A stretch of DNA of 64,000 nucleotides from Comamonadaceae bacterium (GTDB lineage Bacteria; Pseudomonadota; Gammaproteobacteria; Burkholderiales; Burkholderiaceae_C), in NCBI GenBank assembly GCA_027484575.1, contig JAIXSQ010000018.1, forward strand, positions 286,700-350,699. The letters run 5' to 3'. The notes under the pieces were generated by a model. That model was not told the origin of the DNA, did no database searches, and was given only the letters and a program-made list of their open reading frames with translations. Position numbers and translations under genes: made by a program. Of this stretch, positions 50,334 through 59,468 are shown one piece after another. Position 1 is the first letter of the stretch, and each line of letters opens with the position of its first letter.

Positions 50334-51224
50334 GTGGGCATAAACCGGCTCCGCGGCGCCTGGCGCCGGCTGCGCGGCGCGGTGCTGTCCGCGCCCGGGC
50401 TGCGCCCGCTGCTGCTGGCCATCCGCAACTACGTGCTGCACCAGAGCGCCAACCAGGCCGGGAGCCTGGCGTTCTCGTGGGTGCTGGCGATGTTCCCGCT
50501 GCTGATCCTGCTGTCGGCGTCGGCGGCCTTCTTCGGCCAGCCCGGGCAGGCGGCCGAACTCGCGGCGCGCGTCATGGAGTACGCGCCGCCGCTGGTGCGC
50601 GAGGCGATGCAGCCCGTCATCTCGCAGGTGCTGGCGCAGCGCAGCCAGGCCCTGCTGACCATCGGCCTGCTGGCCACGCTGTGGACCGCCTCGTCCGGGA
50701 TGCAGGCGGTGCGCACGGCGCTCAACCGCGCCTATGGCGTCGAGCGCGGCATGGCCTTCTGGAAGGCGCGGCTGAAGGTCACGGTGTTCACGGTGGCCGC
50801 CGGCGCCTGCGTGCTCGGCGCCTTCAGCTCGGTGGTCGTGATGCCCTATGTCTGGGAGCTGCTGGCCGACAGCGGCATCACCGGCAAGGACGCGATCCGG
50901 CTGCACAACGGCGCGCGCTACGGCCTGGCCTTCCTGGTGCTGGCCATCGCCTATGCCGCCATCTACGGCTGGCTGCCCGACACGCACCAGCGGCTGGGCA
51001 CGGTGGTTCCCGGCGCGCTCGTCGGCGCGGCCTGCTGGGTGGCGGCGGCGGCGGTCCTGTCGTACACGCTGCGGTCCGCCGGCAAGCTGGCGCTGCTGTA
51101 CGGCAGCTTCGCGGGCGTGGTGGCCACGCTGGTGTTCCTGTACATCAGCGCCACCACGCTGATCTACGGCGCCGAGGTCAACGGCGTGCTGCGGCAGGAC
51201 CGCGCGCCGCCGGCGCCGTCCTGA
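50334..51224 (+). CDS. YihY/BrkB family membrane protein
   Basis: A 296-residue inner-membrane protein from a GTG start, with the family sequence HQSANQAGSLAFSWVLAMFPLLI at the first span, and TIGLLATLWTASSGMQAVRTALNRAYG and LYGSFAGVVATLVFLYISATTLIYG as further hallmarks. About six membrane segments are visible. The family was once called ribonuclease BN, but its role is unsettled. No ATG is available in frame before the conserved region, so the GTG is the best start. Confidence 0.88.
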   Translation: MGINRLRGAWRRLRGAVLSAPGLRPLLLAIRNYVLHQSANQAGSLAFSWVLAMFPLLILLSASAAFFGQPGQAAELAARVMEYAPPLVREAMQPVISQVLAQRSQALLTIGLLATLWTASSGMQAVRTALNRAYGVERGMAFWKARLKVTVFTVAAGACVLGAFSSVVVMPYVWELLADSGITGKDAIRLHNGARYGLAFLVLAIAYAAIYGWLPDTHQRLGTVVPGALVGAACWVAAAAVLSYTLRSAGKLALLYGSFAGVVATLVFLYISATTLIYGAEVNGVLRQDRAPPAPS

Positions 51225-51282
51225 GCTTGCGCGCGGTTGCGCCGCCCTAGAATCGCGCCGCCCGCCCGCCGGGCGATCCTGC

Positions 51283-51720
51283 ATGACCCCCATCCGCCGC
51301 CGCATCCTCCAGGCCGTCCTGTACGAGCTCGTCGCCATCGCCGTGGTCGGCCCGCTGCTCAGCCTCGTGTTCGACAAGTCGCAGGGCTCGACCTTCGGCC
51401 TGGCCGTGGTGCTGTCGACGATCGCGCTGTGCTGGAACTACGGCTTCAACTGGCTGTTCGAGCGCTGGGAATCGCGCCAGCCCGCGCGCGGGCGCTCCTT
51501 CGGCCGCCGGCTGGCGCACGGCCTGGGCTTCGAGGGTGGCCTCGTGCTGATCCTGCTGCCGGTGATGTCGCTGTGGCTGGAGATCTCGTGGTGGGCCGCG
51601 TTCGTGACCAACCTGGGGCTGCTGGCCTTCTTCTTCGTCTACGCGATCGCCTTCACCTGGGCCTTCGACCGGGTGTTCGGCCTGCCCGCGTCGGCCGGCG
51701 GGCCGGGACCGCAGCGCTAA
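51283..51720 (+). CDS. PACE-family multidrug/biocide efflux transporter
   Basis: A 145-residue protein with four membrane segments in two repeats, the layout of the proteobacterial antimicrobial compound efflux family (AceI-like, exporting chlorhexidine and other biocides). Family marks are RRRILQAVLYELVAIAVVGP and WNYGFNWLFERWESR in the first repeat, and RLAHGLGFEGGLVLILLPVM and YAIAFTWAFDRVFGLP in the second. It is convergent with, and overlaps by four bases (CTAA), the DUF1810 gene. Confidence 0.9.
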   Translation: MTPIRRRILQAVLYELVAIAVVGPLLSLVFDKSQGSTFGLAVVLSTIALCWNYGFNWLFERWESRQPARGRSFGRRLAHGLGFEGGLVLILLPVMSLWLEISWWAAFVTNLGLLAFFFVYAIAFTWAFDRVFGLPASAGGPGPQR

Positions 51721-52154
51721 GGCGCCTGGGCCAGCAGGCGCAGGGTCGCGGGATCGCGCTGGCCGTCGCACGTGTGCTGCAGGCACGCCAGCAGCAGCGG
51801 CTGGCCGGGCGCGACGGCATCGAACAGGGTGAGGCACGAGCGCAGCTTCAGCGCATCGACCTCGCCGAACACCTCGACCGCGCTGCGCCCGTGCAGGCCG
51901 GCCAGCAGCGCGCAGCACGCCTGCAGCCGCGCCCCCAGCACCGGATGCGCCCAGTAGGCCCGGGCCTCGCTGGCCCCGGCGATCCCGTAGAACCGCGCCG
52001 TCGCACTGCGGCCCAGCGGCGCGAGCTGCGGGAACACGAACCACATCCAGTGCGTGCGCTTGCGGCCGGCGGCCAGCTCGGCGCGCACCGTGTCCCAGAC
52101 CGGCGCCTGGGCGTCCAGGAACCGCTGCAGGTCGAACGGAGGCGTGGCGTCCAT
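51717..52154 (-). CDS. DUF1810 family protein
   Basis: A 145-residue cytoplasmic protein with the DUF1810 features FDLQRFLDAQ and AGRKRTHWMWFVFPQLAPLG, and LGARLQACCALLAGL further on. The family is widespread and of unknown function. The start at 52154 begins the conserved FDLQRF region; longer in-frame starts would encode arginine-rich sequence overlapping the promoter of the next gene. Confidence 0.88.
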   Translation of the reverse strand: MDATPPFDLQRFLDAQAPVWDTVRAELAAGRKRTHWMWFVFPQLAPLGRSATARFYGIAGASEARAYWAHPVLGARLQACCALLAGLHGRSAVEVFGEVDALKLRSCLTLFDAVAPGQPLLLACLQHTCDGQRDPATLRLLAQAP

Positions 52155-52396
52155 GGCGTGCGTGGCGTGCCGGCCCATTCTGCGCGCAACGCGCCACAGC
52201 CGTGGCCGGCGTGTGGGAACCGGCGCACGTGCCTTGGGGGGCACGGTCCTGCGTGCCGTCGGCCGCGCGCCGACAACGGGCGCCCATCCCGCTCGCCAGA
52301 GTCGCCGCTTTGCAGTGCCGGAGGTCACCATGGGTCACACGCAAGGTCTCGCGTCCAGGCTCCTGTCGGACAAGGATCGGCGGCACGGGGTGCCCG

Positions 52397-53380
52397 ATGG
52401 CCGGGACTGAGGCCGCCGCCGGCGGGGGCGTGGCCTTCAGCGTCGTGATGCCCCTGTACAACGGCGCGGCCTGGGTCGGCCGTGCGGTGGGTTCGGTGCT
52501 GGGGCAGGCTTGGCGCGACTTCGAGTTGATCGTGGTGGACGACGGCTCGACCGACGATGGGCCGGCACGCGTGCAGCACCTGGGCGACGCGCGCATCCGG
52601 CTGCTGCGCCAGCCCAATGCCGGCGTGGCGGCCGCACGCAACGCCGGCATCGCCAGCGCGCGTGGCAACTGGGTCGTGTTCCTCGATGCCGACGACGTGC
52701 AGGCGCCCAGCTTCCTGGCCTGCATCGCGGCCGTGCAGCGCCGGCATCCGGCGGTGGACACCATCGCCACGCTGTACCGCTACTTCACCGGCGCGCAGAT
52801 GCCGCCGCTCGATGCGCCGGGGCCGCAGCCGGAGGTGGAGCTGGTGCACGACCTGCCGGCGCGCTGGATGCAGGGACCGGCCTTCTTCACCAGCTCGGTG
52901 GCGGTGCGGACCTCGCGGTTGCGCGCCCTGGGCGCGTGCTTCCCCTCGGGCGAGTCGGTGGGCGAAGACCTGGACCTGTGGTTCCGCCTGGCCGAGCAGG
53001 GGCCGATCGCGCTGGTGCGCAGCCACCTGGTGGGGCACCGGCTCGAGGTGGCCGGCAGCCTGAGCAGCCGCCCGGCGCACACCGTGCCCCCCTTCCTGCT
53101 GCGGCTGGAAGCGCGTGCCCGCCGCGAGCCGCACGCGGCGCGGCGCCGGTCGATGCTGCTGTTCGCGGCCCAGCTGCGCGTGGACCTGGCCCGCGCCGCG
53201 CTGGCACGGGGCCAGCGGCTGCAGGCCCTGCACTGGCTGGGCGATGCGCAGGAGGCGCTCGCGCACCGCCGCTGGTGGGTCACGTTGGGCATGGCCCTGC
53301 TGCTGCCGCGCCGCTGGATGGCGCCGCTGATCCCGGCGCACGTGCTGCGCGCGCTGGGCGAGCAGCTGCCGCAGGCCTGA
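52397..53380 (+). CDS. Family 2 glycosyltransferase
   Basis: A 327-residue GT-A enzyme with FSVVMPLYNGAAWVGRAVGS (N-terminal nucleotide-binding strand), VVDDGSTDDG, RNAGIASARGNWVVFLDADD (DxD-type metal motif) and GEDLDLWFRLAEQG. It transfers a sugar to an unknown acceptor, perhaps surface polysaccharide. It is convergent with crtB and separated by 27 bases, so it is probably not part of the carotenoid cluster, although a role in glycosylating a lipid cannot be excluded. Nothing is recognised in the 242 bases upstream. Confidence 0.9.
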   Translation: MAGTEAAAGGGVAFSVVMPLYNGAAWVGRAVGSVLGQAWRDFELIVVDDGSTDDGPARVQHLGDARIRLLRQPNAGVAAARNAGIASARGNWVVFLDADDVQAPSFLACIAAVQRRHPAVDTIATLYRYFTGAQMPPLDAPGPQPEVELVHDLPARWMQGPAFFTSSVAVRTSRLRALGACFPSGESVGEDLDLWFRLAEQGPIALVRSHLVGHRLEVAGSLSSRPAHTVPPFLLRLEARARREPHAARRRSMLLFAAQLRVDLARAALARGQRLQALHWLGDAQEALAHRRWWVTLGMALLLPRRWMAPLIPAHVLRALGEQLPQA

Positions 53381-53407
53381 GCGAAGGCACGGCCGCGCGC
53401 GGCGGCG

Positions 53408-54352
53408 TCACATCGGCCGGCGGAACAGCTCCTGGGGCCGCTCGTGCATCGGCACCGCCGCCGGCGCCTGCAGCACGCCGGCGACGGCGGCGCCGCGCAG
53501 CACGTGCCAGCCCTTGGCCACCGGCGAGGTCGCGACGCGCCGGTCCCAGGCCGCCGGCCCGCGGCGCACCACCTCGCGGCCGATGGCGCGGTACACGCCA
53601 CGCGCGGTGGCCACCGCCCAGGCGCAGCGCCAGGGCAGCTCGCACAGGCCGGCGCGGGCCGAGTCGTAGTAGGGCTCGGCGGCGCGCACCAGCCGCGCGG
53701 CCACGCGCGCGACCTGCTGGCGGTGCCGCGGCGCCGCGACCGCCGCCGGCTCGGGCAGCACGCCCTCGGCGCGCAGCCAGTCGGCCGGCAGGTACACGCG
53801 GCCCTGCCTGGCGTCCTCGACCACGTCGCGCGCGATGTTGGTCAGCTGGAAGGCCAGGCCCAGGTCGCAGGCACGGTCCAGCGCCTGCGCGCCGGTCGCG
53901 CCCATGACGCGGGCCATCATCACGCCCACCACGCCGGCCACCCGCCAGGCGTAGACCAGCGTGTCGGCCAGGCTGGCGTAGTGCGTGCCGCGCGCGTCCA
54001 TCGCGAAGCCCGCCAGCAGCTCCAGCGGCAGGTGCGCCGGCAGCCGGTGGCGGCGCACCACCACGGCCAGGCCGTCGAACACCGGGTCGTCCTGCGGCAC
54101 GCCGGCACAGGCCAGCTGCGTGCGGCGCTCCAGCGTGGCCAGCCGCTCGTGCAGCGGCGCGGCCTGCGCCACGCGGCCCAGGCCCAGCGCCTGCCCGTCG
54201 ACCACGTCGTCGCAGTGCCGGCACCAGGCGTACAGCAGCACCGCGCTCTCGCGCGTGCGGGCGTCGAACAGCCGGGTGGCGGTGGCGAAGCTGCGCGAGC
54301 CCTCGCGCATGCTGCGGGTGGCGGTGGCCAGCAGGCCCGCGGCGTCGGTCAC
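53408..54352 (-). CDS. crtB: Phytoene synthase
   Basis: A 314-residue enzyme of the squalene/phytoene synthase family from a GTG start inside a GTGA overlap with crtI. It condenses two geranylgeranyl diphosphates to phytoene. The two aspartate-rich magnesium sites are HCDDVVDGQ and NIARDVVEDARQGRVYLP, and YAWCRHCDD and LAFQLTNI are family hallmarks. It is the last gene of the crtX-Y-I-B operon. Confidence 0.95.
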   Translation of the reverse strand: MTDAAGLLATATRSMREGSRSFATATRLFDARTRESAVLLYAWCRHCDDVVDGQALGLGRVAQAAPLHERLATLERRTQLACAGVPQDDPVFDGLAVVVRRHRLPAHLPLELLAGFAMDARGTHYASLADTLVYAWRVAGVVGVMMARVMGATGAQALDRACDLGLAFQLTNIARDVVEDARQGRVYLPADWLRAEGVLPEPAAVAAPRHRQQVARVAARLVRAAEPYYDSARAGLCELPWRCAWAVATARGVYRAIGREVVRRGPAAWDRRVATSPVAKGWHVLRGAAVAGVLQAPAAVPMHERPQELFRRPM

Positions 54353-55836
54353 GCGGCGGCCTCCAGCATCAGCCGCGCCGTGGCCTTGGCCGAGCCCACC
54401 ACGCCGGGCACGCCGGCGCCGGGGTGCGTGCCCGCGCCGACGATGAACAGGTTGGGGATGCCGTCGTCGCGGTTGTGCGGCCGGAACCAGGCGCTCTGCG
54501 TCAGCACGGGCTCGAGCGAGAAGGCCGAGCCCAGGTGCGCGCCCAGCTCGTCGCGGAAGTCGGCCGGCGTGAAGATGCGGCAGGTGACCAGGTCGCGGCG
54601 CAGGTGTGGGATCGCGCGTGCCTCGAGGTAGTCCAGGATGCGCTCGCGCAGCCTGGGACCCTCGACGTCCCAGTCCAGCGGCACCTGGCCCAGGTGCGGC
54701 ACCGGCGCCAGCACGTAGTGGCTGCTGCCGCCGGGGGGCGCCAGCGAGGGGTCGGTGATGCAGGGCGCGTGCAGGTAGAGCGAGAAGTCCTCGGCCAGCG
54801 CGCTGCCCTTGAAGATCGCGTCGATCAGGCCGCGGTAGCGCGGACCGAACAGCACCGTGTGGTGGGCCAGCTGCGGCTGCGGCCGCGACAGGCCGAAGTG
54901 CACGACGAACAGCGACATCGACCAGCGCTTGCCCTTGAGCCGCCTGGCCTCGAGCAGCCCGCGCGGCGTGTGGCCCAGCAGCCGGTCGTAGGTGTGCACC
55001 ACGTCGGCGTTGGAGGCGACCTGGTCGAAGGCCAGGCGCTCGCCGTGCACCCGCAGCGCGCGGGCCTGGCCGTCCTGCACCTCGATGCGCTCGACCGGCG
55101 CGTCCAGCCGCAGCTGCCCGCCCAGGTCCTGGAACAGCCGCACCAGCGCCTGCACCAGCGCCCCGGTGCCGCCGCGCGGGAACCACACGCCCCACTCGCG
55201 CTCCAGCGCGTGGATCAGCGCGTAGATGGCCGAGGTGTCGAACGGGTTGCCGCCCACCAGCAGCGAATGGAACGAGAAGGCCTGGCGCAGCTGCTCGTCG
55301 TGGATGAAGCGCGCCACCACGTCGTACACGCTGCGCCAGGCGCCCAGCCGCGCCAGCTGCGGGCCGGCCTGCACCATGCTGCGGAAGTTCAGGAAGGGCA
55401 CGCTGCCCAGGCGCAGGTAGCCCTGCTCGAACACCTCGCGCGCATAGGCCAGGAAGTCGCGGTAGCCCTGCAGGTCGCGCGGGTCGCGGGCGGCGATCTG
55501 GGCGTCGAGCGCGGCCTGGTCGTTGGCGTAGTCGAAGCGGCTGCCGTCCTCCCAGCACAGGCGGTAGAACGGCTGCACCGGCAGCAGCTCGACGTAGTCG
55601 GACAGCCGGCGGCCCGACAGCTGGAACAGCTCCTCCAGCGCCGACGGGTCGGTGATCACGGTGGGGCCGGCGTCGAAGGTGTAGCCCTGGTCGTGCCAGA
55701 CGTAGGCGCGGCCGCCGGGCTTGTCGCGGGCCTCGAACAGCGTGGTCTGCACGCCGGCCGACTGCAGCCGGATGGCGAGCGCCAGGCCGCCGAAGCCGGC
55801 CCCGATGACGGCGGCGGTGCGGATGGGGGTGGTCAT
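54349..55836 (-). CDS. crtI: Phytoene desaturase (lycopene-forming)
   Basis: A 495-residue FAD-dependent carotenoid desaturase with the N-terminal motif VIGAGFGGLALAIRLQSAG and FEARDKPGGRAYVW, and the C-terminal signature LFIVGAGTHPGAGVPGVVGS. CrtI converts phytoene to lycopene in four steps; the length fits bacterial CrtI. It starts 52 bases downstream of the crtY stop codon and is coupled to crtB. Confidence 0.96.
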   Translation of the reverse strand: MTTPIRTAAVIGAGFGGLALAIRLQSAGVQTTLFEARDKPGGRAYVWHDQGYTFDAGPTVITDPSALEELFQLSGRRLSDYVELLPVQPFYRLCWEDGSRFDYANDQAALDAQIAARDPRDLQGYRDFLAYAREVFEQGYLRLGSVPFLNFRSMVQAGPQLARLGAWRSVYDVVARFIHDEQLRQAFSFHSLLVGGNPFDTSAIYALIHALEREWGVWFPRGGTGALVQALVRLFQDLGGQLRLDAPVERIEVQDGQARALRVHGERLAFDQVASNADVVHTYDRLLGHTPRGLLEARRLKGKRWSMSLFVVHFGLSRPQPQLAHHTVLFGPRYRGLIDAIFKGSALAEDFSLYLHAPCITDPSLAPPGGSSHYVLAPVPHLGQVPLDWDVEGPRLRERILDYLEARAIPHLRRDLVTCRIFTPADFRDELGAHLGSAFSLEPVLTQSAWFRPHNRDDGIPNLFIVGAGTHPGAGVPGVVGSAKATARLMLEAAA

Positions 55837-55888
55837 GGGTGCAGGTGGCGCAAGGGGTGGACGAAGGAGCCCGGGAGCGTGCGGCGCC

Positions 55889-57067
55889 TCAGGCGCTGCG
55901 CTCCCGGGGCACGGGATGCGGCCGCGCGGCGAAGGCCGCGCGCACGGCGGCGGGGATGGGCACCGGGGGCTTGCCGGAGAGGATCCGGGCCTGGTCGGCC
56001 AGGTGGCTGTGGCCGGCGTAGAAGCGCTCGATCAGGCCGTCGGGCAGCCCGTAGAAGCGCTGCATCACCTGCCAGCGCTCCTCGGGCCGGGCCGCCAGGA
56101 ACAGCATGCGGTTGAGCAGCCGGTAGAAGCCCTGGGCCCTCCAGCGCCGCAGCGCATGGCTGCGCACCGCCGCGAACAGGGGCGCGGCCCGCAGGTCGTC
56201 CAGCCCGGCGACCAGCTCGGCCAGCCGCACCGCGTCGGGCAGCGTGTAGCCGGTGGTGGGATGGAACAGCGCCGCCGACAGCCCGCTGCGCGTCACGCCG
56301 GCGGCCTCGGCCCACAGGGCGTGCATGTCGCCGTCCAGCGCGATCGGCAGCACGCCCAGCTCCTCGCGCTGCAGCTCCACCGGCGTCCAGCCCTGCGCCC
56401 GGGCGTAGTCCGGGATGGCCTGGCGCAGCAGGCCCACGGGCAGCTGCTCGCCGTCGGCATAGAAGGTGTCCTCGATCAGCACGGTGTGCGGATCCAGCGG
56501 CAGCGAGTACAGGAAGCGGTAGCCGTCCAGCTGCGGCTGGGTGGCGTCCATCAGCAGGGGCACGTGCAGCCCGTGCGGCCGCTCCAGCCGCCAGACCTGG
56601 CCGACGAACTTCTGCCAGCCCAGGCGCAGGTGGCGGCGCGGCACGCCGCCGCGGCCGTCGATCACGGCGCCGGCGGTGAGCACGCGGCCGTCGGCCAGCC
56701 GCACGCGGGTGGGCTCGACGGCCTCGACCGGGGCCTGCAGCCGCACGCTGTCGCCCAGCGCGCCCCGCAGCGTGGCGTCGAAGCGCTCGCTGGAGATCGA
56801 GGCGTAGTTGCCGCCGAAGCGCCGTTCGCGCTGCGGGAAGCGGACCGTGTAGCCTGGCCAGCGCCACACCACCAGCGGCGCCAGCCAGTGGCGCTGCTCG
56901 CGCGTCAGGTCGGCGTCGTGGAACGACCAGGTGTGGTTGCCGCCCAGGGCGGGGCCGGCCTCCAGCAGCAGCACGCGCAGCTGCGGCCGCAGCTGGCGCA
57001 GGCGCCAGGCGATCAGGCCGTTGGCCAGGCCGCCGCCCACCAGCAGCAGGTCGGCATCGAGGGTCAT
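55889..57067 (-). CDS. crtY: Lycopene beta-cyclase
   Basis: A 392-residue flavoprotein of the CrtY/CrtL type with the N-terminal motif LLLVGGGLANGLIAWRL, ALGGNHTWSFHDADL, and FLYSLPLDPHTVLIEDTFY, all typical of bacterial lycopene cyclases. It makes beta-carotene from lycopene. It overlaps the upstream crtX stop codon by four bases. Confidence 0.95.
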   Translation of the reverse strand: MTLDADLLLVGGGLANGLIAWRLRQLRPQLRVLLLEAGPALGGNHTWSFHDADLTREQRHWLAPLVVWRWPGYTVRFPQRERRFGGNYASISSERFDATLRGALGDSVRLQAPVEAVEPTRVRLADGRVLTAGAVIDGRGGVPRRHLRLGWQKFVGQVWRLERPHGLHVPLLMDATQPQLDGYRFLYSLPLDPHTVLIEDTFYADGEQLPVGLLRQAIPDYARAQGWTPVELQREELGVLPIALDGDMHALWAEAAGVTRSGLSAALFHPTTGYTLPDAVRLAELVAGLDDLRAAPLFAAVRSHALRRWRAQGFYRLLNRMLFLAARPEERWQVMQRFYGLPDGLIERFYAGHSHLADQARILSGKPPVPIPAAVRAAFAARPHPVPRERSA

Positions 57068-58386
57068 GCGGTGGCCTCCAGGGGGGACGGGGTCCGTGCG
57101 GCCAGGGCGGCCGTGAGCAGCGCCGCGCCGCGCGTCGCGCCGCCCGCGCCGGCGATGCCGGCGCCCAGCCGGCGCGAGGCCACCCGGAACGTGGGCTCGG
57201 CCAGCAGCCGGCGCACGGCGCGGCGCAGCGCGCCCACGCTGGCCAGCTGGGGCCACAGCCGCAGGCCGGCGCCGGCATGGACGACGCGCGCGGCCACGCC
57301 CGGCTGGTCGAAGCCCAGCGGCAGCACCGCCATCGGCAGGCCGGCCGCCAGGCCGTCCATCACGGTGTTGAGGCCGCCGTGCGTGACCAGCAGGTCGGCC
57401 TGGGCGAGCAGCGCCTGCTGCGGCACGAAATCCGTGACCCAGGCGGCGCCGAGCGACCGCAGCTGCGCGGCCTGCGCGGCGTCGAGCCCGCCGCAGTGCG
57501 CCACGACCAGCTGCAGGTCCTCGGCCACGCAGGCCCGCACGATGCGCCGCCACAGGCCCAGGCGCCCGCCCTGCAGCGTGCCCAGCGAGGCGAAGGCCAG
57601 CGGCCGCACCGGGTCGCGCCAGGCCGGGTGCGGCCAGGGCACGCCGGTGGCGGCGGCGCCCGGCAGCCGCCAGGGGCCCAGGGCATGCACGGGGGGCCCG
57701 CCCGTGGCTGCCGCGGCGGCGGCGTCCGGGGACGGCAACTCGAACGCGGGCGTGGTCTGCGCCAGGTGCAGCACGGCGCCGCCGGCCAGCTCGGCCAGCG
57801 TGCGCACGCCCGTCCAGCCGCACCGCGCCGCCTCGCGCGCGATGGTGTCGTGCAGCGGCGCCATCAGCCAGTCGTGCACGCGTTCGCTCTCGCGCAACAC
57901 CTGCAGGCTGCGCGGGCTGCGCGCCGGCCCCCAGGGCATGACCGCCAGCGGCACGCCCGGCACCCGCTGCACCGGCAGCGCGCAGGCCAGGCCCGCCCAC
58001 GGCAGGCCCAGGCGGCGGGCCGCGAGCGCGCCGCCGGCTTCCATCTGGTCGGCCAGCACCGCGTCCACGCCCAGCCGCTCGAGCTGCGCGGGCAGCTCGG
58101 CCGCGTACATGCGGGTGGCGTCGGCCATGTCGCGGATCACGCGCTGCAGGCCCCAGGGGCTGCCCGGGGCCGCCGCGCGGGCATGCACGGCCGCGAGGCT
58201 GCCCGGCGGGTGCGTGGCCGCGCCCACGGGCACGAAGCCGATTCGCGCATCGGCCACCAGCGGGCGCACGTCGGCCGGGGCGAGCCAGCTGACGCGGTGG
58301 TCGCCGTCGAGCAAGGGCCGCACCAGCGCGCCGATGGCGCGCACATGGCTGGCGTGGGGCGGGGCGACGACGGCGTAGTGGGTCAC
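57064..58386 (-). CDS. crtX: Zeaxanthin glucosyltransferase-like UDP-glycosyltransferase
   Basis: A 440-residue family 1 glycosyltransferase from a GTG start, with N-terminal HYAVVAPPHASHVRAIGALV and the donor-binding region LLVTHGGLNTVMDGLAAGLP, AVLPLGFDQPGVAARVVHAG. CrtX attaches glucose to the hydroxyls of zeaxanthin. Its place as first gene of crtX-Y-I-B fits the Pantoea order. It needs hydroxylated rings, yet no crtZ hydroxylase gene is present in this window. Confidence 0.92.
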   Translation of the reverse strand: MTHYAVVAPPHASHVRAIGALVRPLLDGDHRVSWLAPADVRPLVADARIGFVPVGAATHPPGSLAAVHARAAAPGSPWGLQRVIRDMADATRMYAAELPAQLERLGVDAVLADQMEAGGALAARRLGLPWAGLACALPVQRVPGVPLAVMPWGPARSPRSLQVLRESERVHDWLMAPLHDTIAREAARCGWTGVRTLAELAGGAVLHLAQTTPAFELPSPDAAAAAATGGPPVHALGPWRLPGAAATGVPWPHPAWRDPVRPLAFASLGTLQGGRLGLWRRIVRACVAEDLQLVVAHCGGLDAAQAAQLRSLGAAWVTDFVPQQALLAQADLLVTHGGLNTVMDGLAAGLPMAVLPLGFDQPGVAARVVHAGAGLRLWPQLASVGALRRAVRRLLAEPTFRVASRRLGAGIAGAGGATRGAALLTAALAARTPSPLEATA

Positions 58387-58523
58387 GGCGAAGGGTGGGC
58401 CGGCAGGGTCGGACGATTCTGGAATGCAGGCCCTGTAGGACGGCGCCGCGAAAGACCTGACACGGCCCCACGCCTGCGTGCGCTGGGCCGACACTGCTGG
58501 CCCGGCCGCAGGCAAGCCTCGCG

Positions 58524-59432
58524 ATGACGTTCCGCACCGCTCCCGACCCCATCCCCGACTCCGTCCCGCAGTCCGCCGTCCTGGCCGGCGCGGCGACCGG
58601 CTGCGACCCGGGCCCGCTGGCCGCGCTGCGGCTGCAGGTCGACCAGCGGCTGGCCGCCTGCCTGCCCGGCGGCGCGGCCGAGCTGCCTGCCGGCCCCGCC
58701 GCCGCGATGCGCAGCGCGGCGCTGGCGCCGGGCAAGCGGTTGCGGCCGTTGCTGGTGCTGCTGGCGGGCGAGGCCCTCGGGGCGCGGCCGCAGGTGCTGA
58801 TGGACGTGGCCTGCGCGGTGGAGCTGGTGCACGCGGCCTCGCTGGTGCTGGACGACCTGCCGTGCATGGACGACGCCGTGCTGCGCCGCGGCCAGCCCGC
58901 GCTGCACCGGCGCTACGGCGTGGACACCGCCGTGCTCGCCGCGGTCGGGCTGCTGGCCCGCTCGGGCCAGCTGCTGGCGACGGCACCGCTGCCCGCCGCG
59001 GTGCGCTGCCGGATGGCCGAGGTGCTGCACGGCGCCGTCGGCGTGGACGGGCTGGTGCTGGGGCAATGGCGCGACCTGCGCGGCGGCGGCGCCGAGCGCC
59101 GCGGCGCCACCCGGGTGAACGACCTGAAGACCGGCGTGCTGTTCTCGGCCGCGCTGGAGCTGGCGGCCCTGGGCGCGGGGCGCGAGGACGCGCTGCCCGC
59201 GCTGCGCGACGCCGGCCGGGTGCTGGGCCGGGCCTTCCAGCTGCGCGACGACCTCGAGGACGCGGCGCCCGCGGGCGAGGCCGAATGCTCGCTGGTCGCG
59301 CTGCTGGGCCCGCAGGACGCGCGGCGCCTGCTGCAGGCCACGCTGGCGCGGGCCCAGGGCCTGCTGCAGGCGGCGCTGGGCCGCGAGGCGCGGCTGTGCG
59401 GTCTGGTGGAGGCCACCTTCGCGCCGGACTGA
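58524..59432 (+). CDS. crtE: Geranylgeranyl diphosphate synthase
   Basis: A 302-residue trans-prenyltransferase with the first aspartate-rich motif at residues 110-116 (VLDDLPCMDDA) and the second LRDDLED, plus the ALAPGKRLRPLLVLL region. It supplies C20 diphosphate for phytoene. It is divergent from crtX across a 137-base gap, in which no motif was recognised. The first 40 residues are longer and more proline-rich than usual, so the real start may be downstream. Confidence 0.92.
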   Translation: MTFRTAPDPIPDSVPQSAVLAGAATGCDPGPLAALRLQVDQRLAACLPGGAAELPAGPAAAMRSAALAPGKRLRPLLVLLAGEALGARPQVLMDVACAVELVHAASLVLDDLPCMDDAVLRRGQPALHRRYGVDTAVLAAVGLLARSGQLLATAPLPAAVRCRMAEVLHGAVGVDGLVLGQWRDLRGGGAERRGATRVNDLKTGVLFSAALELAALGAGREDALPALRDAGRVLGRAFQLRDDLEDAAPAGEAECSLVALLGPQDARRLLQATLARAQGLLQAALGREARLCGLVEATFAPD

Positions 59433-59468
59433 GGGGCCGAACGGCCGCGCTGGCAGAATGCGCGGCCG

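Noticed and set aside
51717..51720. A frameshift or assembly error where the PACE gene and DUF1810 gene overlap
   Set aside because: The four-base overlap CTAA supplies TAA for one gene and TAG for the other on opposite strands, a normal convergent overlap.
55889..58867. A giant single protein over the crtX-crtY region
   Set aside because: The first 600 codons are the shadow of crtX in another frame; crtY begins at 57067 with its own FAD motif.
53408..59432. A crtZ beta-carotene hydroxylase hidden in the carotenoid cluster
   Set aside because: No histidine-box membrane hydroxylase pattern was found in any frame within or around the cluster.
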